Source of the DNA: an uncultured Bacilli bacterium
Lineage (GTDB): Bacteria > Bacillota_I > Bacilli_A > RF39 > UBA660
Assembly (NCBI GenBank): GCA_947588865.1
Contig: CANPYQ010000015.1
Span: 1 to 18,432 of the forward strand
DNA: 18,432 nucleotides
Direction of reading: 5' to 3'
The translations under genes and the position numbers were made by a program. The notes below the pieces were generated by a model. That model saw nothing but the letters and a program-made list of their open reading frames with translations. It had not been told where the DNA came from and searched no databases. Shown here piece by piece: positions 13,125-18,432 of the stretch (its first letter is position 1; every line of letters begins with the position of its first letter).

Positions 13125-15177
13125 ATATAGATATCATAAAAAAAGAATAAATATAGAAGAATTAATTGAAAAAAGGTATAAAATATTAGTTATAATTATT
13201 ATATTAATAATGTTATTGTTACTTATAAGATTATTTTATGTTCAAATAATAAGAAATAAATATTACAATGAACAGTTAGATACACTTACTGTTACAATTG
13301 TTGAAGGAGATTCTGCTCCTCGCGGTAGAATTTATGATAGAAATGGGAATTTAATCGTTGATAACATATCAACAAAAACAATTTATTATAAAAAAAATAA
13401 TAATGTTACTACAAAAGAGGAAATAAATATTGCATATAAAGTTGCTGGATATATAAATGTTGATTATTCTAAATTAACAGAAGATATGTTAAAAGATTTT
13501 TGGATATTGAATAATTCAGATGAATCTGATGATAGAATAACTAAACAAGAATGGGAGGATTTGGAACTTAGAAAAATTTCTAAAAAAGATATAGAAAAGT
13601 TAAAAAAGGATAGAGTCACAAATGATGATTTAGCAAAATATACAGAAAAAGATAAAGAGGCTTGTTATATATATAATTTAATGAATAAAGGATATTATTA
13701 TACTGAAAAAAATATAAAAAATGTTGATGTTACTGATGAGGAATATGCTAAAATAGCAGAAAATATAGATAAAATTCCAGGCTTTAATGTTAAGTTAGAT
13801 TGGGGCAGGTATTATCCATATGGTGATGTATTTAAAACAATACTAGGTAGTGTTTCAACTAGTTCAAGTGGAATTCCATATAACCTAAAGGATTATTATT
13901 TAAATAAAGGATATAGTCTTACAGATAGGGTTGGAACAAGTTATATCGAATATCAATATGAAGATTATTTAAAGGGGAAAAAAGCTAAATATGAGGTTAA
14001 TCCAGATGGAAGTTATAAAGAGATTTCAAAAGGTTCTAGAGGAGATGATATAGTACTTACTATAGATATTAATCTTCAAAAGGCAGTTGAAGAGATTCTG
14101 GAGGAAGAACTTATAATAGCAAAAAATGAATTTTATACAGATTATTTTGATAAATCTTATGTAATAATAAATGATCCAAAAACTGGTGAGATACTTGCCA
14201 TGGCAGGAAAACAAATTATTAAAAATGAAGATGGAGTTTATACGATAGTTGATTATACTCCTGGAGTAATAACATCGTCAGTTACACCAGGTTCAATAGT
14301 TAAAGGTGCATCACACATAGTAGGATATAATACTGGTGCTCTTCAAATAGGTGAAATTAGAAATGATGCTTGCATAAAAATAGCTGCTACTCCACTTAAA
14401 TGTTCATTTAGAGAATATGGAAATATAAATGATGTTGATGCTTTAAAATATTCGTCTAATACATATCAGTTTCAGACAGCTATTAAAGTAGGAAAAGCTA
14501 ATTATGTTTATAATGGTCCATTATCTATAGATGAAGGTGCTTTTGATATATATAGAGATACTTTTTCTGAATTTGGTTTAGGAGTTATTACTGGAATCGA
14601 CTTACCAAATGAGTCTTTAGGATATAAGGGAACTAGTAGAATATCTGGATTGTTATTAGATTTTTCAATTGGACAGTATGATACTTATACGCCAATACAA
14701 ATTTCGCAATATATGTCAACTATAGCAAACAATGGTTATAGAATGCAACCATATTTGCTTAAAGCAGTTTTTTCATCAAGTGGAGATTCATTATCAAATA
14801 TTATATATGAAACGGAGCCAAAAGTTTTAAATAAGGTAAATACTGAAGATATATATTTACAAAGAGTAAAAGAAGGCTTCATACAAGTTTTAGCTCCTGG
14901 AGGAACAGGATCAGGTTATATAGATTTTTCTAAAAAAGCGGCAGGTAAAACGGGAACAGCCCAAAGCTTCTTAGATACAGATGGGGATGGAGTTATAGAT
15001 ACTGCTACTACAACTGCAACTTTTTCAGCCTTTGTTCCATATGATGATCCTGAAGTTGTATTTACTGTAATATCTCCAGATGTAGCCCCAGAAGAAGTAC
15101 CTTATAACAATATGAGTCATGTAAATATGAGAATAAGTCAAAAAGTTAGCCAAAAATACTTTGAAATTTATGGATAA
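13105..15177 (+). CDS. Class B penicillin-binding protein (PBP2/FtsI-type transpeptidase)
   Basis: This is a D,D-transpeptidase that cross-links peptidoglycan outside the membrane, normally paired with a SEDS glycosyltransferase (RodA or FtsW). The 690-residue protein has a basic cytoplasmic tail, one membrane anchor (about 27-47), the dimerisation-domain opening APRGRIYDRNGNLI (71-84), an extended middle region, and a transpeptidase domain with S397-I-V-K400 (catalytic Ser in TPGSIVKG), S450-S-N452 and K615-T-G617 (AGKTGTAQ). A DTDGDGVID stretch (624-632), which looks like a calcium-loop sequence, follows the KTG motif. The start is fixed by a stop one codon upstream. Two TATAAT hexamers (12998 and 13018) lie upstream but without clear -35 partners. 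PBP2 (elongation) versus FtsI/SpoVD (division or sporulation) cannot be decided from the sequence alone. Confidence 0.93.
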   Translation: MKRKINKYRYHKKRINIEELIEKRYKILVIIIILIMLLLLIRLFYVQIIRNKYYNEQLDTLTVTIVEGDSAPRGRIYDRNGNLIVDNISTKTIYYKKNNNVTTKEEINIAYKVAGYINVDYSKLTEDMLKDFWILNNSDESDDRITKQEWEDLELRKISKKDIEKLKKDRVTNDDLAKYTEKDKEACYIYNLMNKGYYYTEKNIKNVDVTDEEYAKIAENIDKIPGFNVKLDWGRYYPYGDVFKTILGSVSTSSSGIPYNLKDYYLNKGYSLTDRVGTSYIEYQYEDYLKGKKAKYEVNPDGSYKEISKGSRGDDIVLTIDINLQKAVEEILEEELIIAKNEFYTDYFDKSYVIINDPKTGEILAMAGKQIIKNEDGVYTIVDYTPGVITSSVTPGSIVKGASHIVGYNTGALQIGEIRNDACIKIAATPLKCSFREYGNINDVDALKYSSNTYQFQTAIKVGKANYVYNGPLSIDEGAFDIYRDTFSEFGLGVITGIDLPNESLGYKGTSRISGLLLDFSIGQYDTYTPIQISQYMSTIANNGYRMQPYLLKAVFSSSGDSLSNIIYETEPKVLNKVNTEDIYLQRVKEGFIQVLAPGGTGSGYIDFSKKAAGKTGTAQSFLDTDGDGVIDTATTTATFSAFVPYDDPEVVFTVISPDVAPEEVPYNNMSHVNMRISQKVSQKYFEIYG

Positions 15178-15188
15178 TTTGCTATAAT
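15161..15188 (+). promoter_or_regulatory. Promoter of rpmG-efp inside the PBP gene end
   Basis: TTGAAA (15161-15166), a 16-base spacer and TATAAT (15183-15188) with TG at 15180-15181 form a strong extended -10 promoter. The -35 element is within the last codons of the PBP gene. Confidence 0.7.
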
Positions 15189-15220
15189 ATATTGGAAATG
15201 TCAAAAAAGGAGGAGATACT

Positions 15221-15388
15221 ATGGCAAAAAAAGGAGAAGCAAGAGCTAGAATAACTTTAAAATGTACTGAATGTAATAGTGAAAATTTTCGTACTGAAAA
15301 AAATAAAAGAAATACTACAGATAGATTAGAATTAAATAAATTCTGTCCAAAATGTAACAAAAATACCCTTCACAAAGAAACTAAATAA
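15221..15388 (+). CDS. rpmG: 50S ribosomal protein L33, zinc-binding form
   Basis: The product is 55 residues, MAKKGEARARITLKCTEC followed by NSENFRTEKNKRNT and FCPKCNKNTLHKETK. The L33 family binds 23S rRNA near the E site of the large subunit. Both CxxC pairs (15-18 and 42-45) are intact, so this is the zinc-ribbon (C+) paralogue. The length is slightly above the usual 49-50 residues because of a longer N-terminus. A strong AAGGAGG lies about eight bases before ATG. The gene is too short for many ORF filters but is unambiguous. It precedes efp by 28 bases, probably as one transcript of translation genes. Confidence 0.95.
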   Translation: MAKKGEARARITLKCTECNSENFRTEKNKRNTTDRLELNKFCPKCNKNTLHKETK

Positions 15389-15416
15389 AAAATAAATAAA
15401 GTAGAAGGAGGAAAAT

Positions 15417-15974
15417 ATGTTTAATGTTAATGATATAAAGAATGGAATGACAATACTTTTTGAAGACAATATTTATACAGTTTTAGAGTTTTCTCACGTT
15501 AAACCGGGTAAAGGGGCTGCGTTTGTTCAAGTAAAACTTAAGAATTTAAGAACAGGTTCTATAGTTGAAAAAAGATTTAATTCAGGAGTAAAACTTGAAA
15601 AAGCAATGGTAGAAAAGGTAGGAATGCAATTTTTATATTCTAATGGAGATTCTTATAACTTTATGAATATGGAAACATATGAACAAATTGATTTAACTAA
15701 AGATCAACTAGGAGATAGTGTTAATTACTTAAAAGAAGGTTTAGACGTTTTAATATCTTTTTACGAAGGTGAGTTACTTGGTATAATCTTGCCAGCTCAA
15801 GTAGATTTAAAAGTAATAAAAACTGAACCTGCAGTGAAAGGAAATACTACTAATAACGCTACTAAAGATGCGACATTAGAGACAGGATTAGTAGTAAGAG
15901 TTCCATTATTTATTGAGCAGGATGAGGTAGTATCAATTTATACTGCTGATGGTAAGTATGCATCTCGTGCTTAA
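15417..15974 (+). CDS. efp: Translation elongation factor P
   Basis: EF-P binds between the P and E sites and restarts ribosomes stalled at polyproline stretches. The 185-residue length is normal, with three beta-barrel domains: the KOW-like N-terminal domain (MFNVNDIKNGMTI), the middle OB domain (from about 65) and the C-terminal OB domain ending in VSIYTADGKYASRA. The tip loop is HVKPGKGAAFVQVK with Lys32 as the expected modified residue; the surrounding sequence matches the Bacillus subtype, where this Lys carries 5-aminopentanol, rather than the E. coli beta-lysine or arginine-rhamnose types. Modification here is inferred. AGGAGG precedes the ATG. It follows rpmG and ends at a terminator. 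Notably, the genome also encodes Pro-rich collagen proteins, although GPT repeats contain few consecutive prolines. Confidence 0.96.
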   Translation: MFNVNDIKNGMTILFEDNIYTVLEFSHVKPGKGAAFVQVKLKNLRTGSIVEKRFNSGVKLEKAMVEKVGMQFLYSNGDSYNFMNMETYEQIDLTKDQLGDSVNYLKEGLDVLISFYEGELLGIILPAQVDLKVIKTEPAVKGNTTNNATKDATLETGLVVRVPLFIEQDEVVSIYTADGKYASRA

Positions 15975-15996
15975 AGATTAATAATTAATCTTTTTT
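15973..15996 (+). terminator. Intrinsic terminator after efp
   Basis: AAAGATTA and TAATCTTT arms form an AT-rich palindrome (15973-15993) overlapping the efp stop codon, followed by a T run. The stem is weak in GC but well placed. Confidence 0.65.
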
Positions 15997-16105
15997 ATTT
16001 ATGGGGAGAACAATTAATTAAAAATATTTAAGATTAATATTTAATATTTCGAAATTTTATAACATGATAATAATGAAAAACTTATTATAGAATTTCTAAA
16101 AATGC

Positions 16106-16134
16106 TTGTAAAAGTAATTTTTTTTTTGTATAAT
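16106..16134 (+). promoter_or_regulatory. Promoter of the pilin operon with T10 tract in spacer
   Basis: TTGTAA (16106-16111), a 17-base spacer and TATAAT (16129-16134) would start transcription near 16141. The spacer holds ten consecutive T (16118-16127), whose slippage would change the spacing between the two elements. Confidence 0.65.
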
Positions 16135-16153
16135 ATTGATGATAGGTGATATG

Positions 16154-16516
16154 ATGGAAAAGAATGGATTTACATTGGTAGAACTTATAGCTATAATCGC
16201 TGTTTTGGCTGCAATTTTTTTAGTTAGCTTTCCATCTTTTTTAAATATGGCAAAAGATGATGATGAAAAAGAATATAATGAAATGATTGAAACAATTTGC
16301 CTAGCCGGTAGGTCGTATATATATTCTAATATGAGTAATTATGGTGAATTATCACAAGTAGGTAGTACAATAGATATAAGTGTAGAAAAATTAGTTAATT
16401 ATGAAAGTGTTAATGGTAATTTAATAAATATTAAGACTGGCAAAGAAGTAATTAATGATTCTTTAAAGTATACAGTACTTGATGATTATTCTTTAGATTG
16501 TAAATATATAGATTAA
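16154..16516 (+). CDS. Type IV pilin-like protein (prepilin N-terminal motif)
   Basis: The 120-residue protein begins MEKNGFTLVELIAIIAVLA, the class III prepilin signature. A prepilin peptidase would cut after Gly5, leaving Phe at the mature N-terminus and Glu at mature position 5, followed by a hydrophobic helix to about residue 29. The soluble part is small and acidic (AKDDDEKEYNE) with two Cys (49 and 117) that could form a D-region disulfide-like loop. ATG at 16154 is chosen because AGGTGA at 16144-16149 gives proper spacing; nearer ATGs sit inside or against it. No pilus ATPase, platform protein or peptidase is in the window, so it is an orphan pilin or pseudopilin. It leads an operon with two unknown genes. 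Confidence 0.85.
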   Translation: MEKNGFTLVELIAIIAVLAAIFLVSFPSFLNMAKDDDEKEYNEMIETICLAGRSYIYSNMSNYGELSQVGSTIDISVEKLVNYESVNGNLINIKTGKEVINDSLKYTVLDDYSLDCKYID

Positions 16517-16529
16517 AGGGGTGAGTATG

Positions 16530-16775
16530 ATGATTGAAGAGGGACAATTAGTAAAATTGGATAATAACAAGGAATATGTTATTGTTAATAAACTTGAATT
16601 GCATAATATAAATTATGTGATATTAATGACCAGTTCTAAACCATTAGAAATATTAATAGCTACTGAGAAGTTTGAAAATGGTAATATTGTCTTAGAAGAA
16701 ATTAAAGATAATGATGAACTTGACTATGTTCTTAGTAGACTTACAATTAATAATAATGATGAAAATTTGACATAA
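16530..16775 (+). CDS. 81-residue protein of unknown function
   Basis: The product is a small, acidic, mostly beta-strand protein: MIEEGQLVKLDNNKEYVIVN, then a second strand pair (INYVILMTS, ILIATEKF) and a C-terminal acidic helix (IKDNDELDYVLSRL). The pattern of short strands followed by a 'dd-E-l-v' helix resembles DUF1292/YrzB-type proteins, but I cannot confirm it. The start at 16530 is chosen because AGGGG (16517-16521) is eight bases upstream; ATG at 16527 and GTG at 16521 are alternatives. It follows the pilin gene by 13 bases and precedes the large coiled-coil gene by about 50, so it is probably in one operon with both. Confidence 0.7.
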   Translation: MIEEGQLVKLDNNKEYVIVNKLELHNINYVILMTSSKPLEILIATEKFENGNIVLEEIKDNDELDYVLSRLTINNNDENLT

Positions 16776-16824
16776 ATAAAAAAACATGTTAGAATACACA
16801 CAATATTTTTATGGAGGGGATATA

Positions 16825-18354
16825 ATGTTGGAAAATTTAGTTGAAATTATGAAACCTTATTATGATAAGCTAAAGGAAATAAAAAGCTTTTATAATGATG
16901 AGTCATCTAATGTAAATCGAAATATAATTAAAACAAGGATTGTTTCATTAAGAAAAAGAAAAAATAAAGAAATAGAAGATTTTATTAATGAAAATTACTT
17001 AAATTCTTCGGTTTCACCTCATCATATAGCTATGATAAGAAATGATTTAGAAAAAGCATATCAAAAGAAGGAAAATGAATTAAAGAAAGATTTAGAATCT
17101 GTTGAGGAAAATCTCAAATTAGACTTAATTAAAATAAAAAATGATATTACGAAAAATTTAATGTTTAATAAAAATCAATTGGAAATTGAATTAAAAGAAT
17201 GTAATGATAGGCTTAATAGCCCTGATTTAAGTTTATCAGATTTTAAATATATATATGATGAGAATGGAATTCCTTTAAATGGTAAATCTTGGAAAAAAAT
17301 ATATGATACTAGAGATGATATTTATAAAAAGATTATAGATATAAAAGAAAAATTAAATATTATTAAAACTGTTTTAGAAAGTATGGAACATGAGGTTCAA
17401 CTTTTAGAAGAAAAAATAAAAGGTAATAATGATAACAATAACGATAATAATAATGATAATAATCCAGATTTTGATTTAGATAATATAAATGATAAGATAA
17501 ATAAAGAAGTGTTTGGTGAAGATTTATCTTCAGCATATCAAGCAAAATTATATGGATTAAATAAAAAAAGACAACTTCTTGTTGCTGAAAGTGTAAAAGA
17601 TTTAAGTCTTGTTATGTGTGATGATATAATTAATCATGTTTGCCAAGATATGCATGCTATAAAACTTGACTCAGATTTAAAGAAAAATAATTCCGGATAT
17701 TATTTAAGTGAAAAATCAAAAGATGATACTAAATATAAATATAATCAAGCGATAGGGCTTAATGAAGATGATCTTGCAGGCAATTTAATATGTGAGATTC
17801 CATCAGGACAATATGTCAATATAGATGAAATAAATAATGCTTTAGATATATATTATAAAAGCAGTAAAGGGCAAAAGTTTGCTATAGTTGATGAACTAAA
17901 AAATGGTGGAAAAATAGCAGTTAATAGTAAAGGCAAAGAAATTATAGAGGAAAACATAGGCAAAAAACATAAATGGTTAACTAAATTTGATGTAAGAAAA
18001 TTGAAGAAAGCTTTAAAAAAATGTAGTTCAATTATGTTAAAAAACAGAGAGGAAAAGGGGCTAACAGAACAACAATTATACATTAAAGGTGCCGGAAAAC
18101 AAAAAGAGATGTTAGTTACTAATAATTTGAATACCAACCTACCTAATGGATACTATATATCAAGAGATGAACTTATTTCAGAATTAAGAAATTTATTTAA
18201 TAAAAAACAAAACAGTTGGTTTAAAAGATTGTCAGATAATTTATCCGAGAAATTTGGTTCAATTAAAAATAGTTTAAATGAGCCTATTGGTATAAAAACT
18301 CAGCCAAAAAATATGCATGATGATGAAGATACAGGTAAATATAAAATTAAATAA
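16825..18354 (+). CDS. Large coiled-coil protein of unknown function with C-terminal motif repeats
   Basis: I do not recognise this 509-residue protein. Residues about 1-200 are highly charged helix with coiled-coil character (long Lys/Glu/Leu heptads at 70-130 and 165-200). An Asn/Asp linker (NNDNNNDNNNDNN, 201-213) separates this from a mixed C-terminal half. That half contains two similar segments, IPSGQYVNIDEINNAL (325-340) and LPNGYYISRDELISEL (439-454), and a weaker relative near 290 (SGYYLSEK). There is no signal peptide, membrane helix or catalytic motif that I can name. The start is ATG at 16825 with GGAGGGG upstream; an earlier in-frame position lacks a ribosome site. It is last in the pilin-led operon. 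Repeats could be small binding modules; the linker suggests two independently folding parts. Confidence 0.75.
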   Translation: MLENLVEIMKPYYDKLKEIKSFYNDESSNVNRNIIKTRIVSLRKRKNKEIEDFINENYLNSSVSPHHIAMIRNDLEKAYQKKENELKKDLESVEENLKLDLIKIKNDITKNLMFNKNQLEIELKECNDRLNSPDLSLSDFKYIYDENGIPLNGKSWKKIYDTRDDIYKKIIDIKEKLNIIKTVLESMEHEVQLLEEKIKGNNDNNNDNNNDNNPDFDLDNINDKINKEVFGEDLSSAYQAKLYGLNKKRQLLVAESVKDLSLVMCDDIINHVCQDMHAIKLDSDLKKNNSGYYLSEKSKDDTKYKYNQAIGLNEDDLAGNLICEIPSGQYVNIDEINNALDIYYKSSKGQKFAIVDELKNGGKIAVNSKGKEIIEENIGKKHKWLTKFDVRKLKKALKKCSSIMLKNREEKGLTEQQLYIKGAGKQKEMLVTNNLNTNLPNGYYISRDELISELRNLFNKKQNSWFKRLSDNLSEKFGSIKNSLNEPIGIKTQPKNMHDDEDTGKYKIK

Positions 18355-18355
18355 T

Positions 18356-18385
18356 GGTTCAATGTCAAGTAGTGTTGGTGAAACC
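18356..18385 (+). mobile_element. Possible terminal repeat of an ISL3-like insertion sequence (partial)
   Basis: The stretch opens GGTTCAATGTCAAGTAGTG and continues with TTGGTGAAACC, two bases after the stop of the coiled-coil gene. From memory, ISL3-family elements such as IS1167 begin with GGCTCTTTGTCAA and a TGGGTTGAA-like run, which is similar. The element body would lie beyond the window, so this is tentative. Confidence 0.25.
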
Positions 18386-18414
18386 AAAAACTAATGATAA
18401 ATGAATCGAGATAG

Positions 18415-18432
18415 AGGACTAAAAATAGTTCT
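18415..18432 (+). terminator. Hairpin at right edge, possible terminator
   Basis: AGGACTA (18415-18421) and TAGTTCT (18426-18432) form a 7 bp stem with one G-U pair and an AAAA loop, ending exactly at the window edge. Whether a T run follows cannot be seen. It could end the upstream operon or belong to an inserted element. Confidence 0.35.

Noticed and set aside
14026..14214. Minus-strand open frame within the PBP gene
   Set aside because: It is antisense to conserved PBP sequence, and its composition is Tyr/Ile/Phe-rich noise.
15025..15360. Minus-strand 111-codon open frame across PBP end, promoter and rpmG
   Set aside because: It crosses a clear promoter and the unambiguous L33 gene on the other strand; it is a shadow frame.
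17363..18137. Minus-strand open frames within the coiled-coil gene
   Set aside because: They are antisense shadows; one is only the reverse of the Asn/Asp linker (Tyr/His/Leu run).
1..18432. Mollicute genetic code (TGA = Trp)
   Set aside because: The first small helical gene stops at TGA one base before the next gene's ATG, and Trp is TGG in the conserved genes, so the standard bacterial code fits.

Overview
The window is very AT-rich DNA, densely packed and mostly in short operons with strong AGGAGG-type ribosome binding sites. It has sigma-A-like promoters, several with an extended -10, and intrinsic terminators. TGA is used as a stop and Trp is TGG. Bacillus-like EF-P, zinc-ribbon L33, PcrA and an Nfo/DUF2624 pair point to a low-GC Firmicute. 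A class B penicillin-binding protein shows that it makes peptidoglycan, so it is not a wall-less mollicute. My best guess (inference) is an uncultured gut Bacilli/Erysipelotrichia/RF39-type lineage.

Left edge (1-120): the last 19 codons of a gene whose sequence resembles the C-terminus of a large serine recombinase. It abuts a permease gene that stops abruptly inside its conserved C-terminal part. A weak dyad with a central CC/GG lies at the junction. The simplest reading is that the window begins at one end of an integrated mobile element that used the permease gene as its attachment site.

Left half (94-8829): ATPase and truncated permease of a nitrate/sulfonate/taurine/ThiXYZ-type importer. 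Then, on the same strand, a TPR-containing family 2 glycosyltransferase translationally coupled to two collagen-like proteins, and a third collagen-like gene ending at a terminator. Divergent from these is a membrane-anchored serpin with a large internal insertion. It converges on the substrate-binding protein of the NMT1/THI5 class, the probable third component of the importer. The importer genes are thus split by about 6 kb of surface-protein genes. The collagen proteins share an N-terminal Cys-containing tag and have no signal peptide, recalling BclA-type spore-surface proteins; the glycosyltransferase is a plausible modifier of them.

Right half (8850-18354): housekeeping genes. These are pcrA, two small coiled-coil genes, nfo with a convergent overlapping DUF2624 gene, a class B PBP preceded by an overlapping 24-codon leader ORF, and rpmG-efp driven from a promoter inside the PBP gene. 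An orphan operon follows: a type IV pilin-like protein, an 81-residue protein and a 509-residue coiled-coil protein of unknown function. The last ~80 bases may be the start of an ISL3-like insertion sequence.

No tRNA, rRNA, CRISPR array or known riboswitch was recognised.
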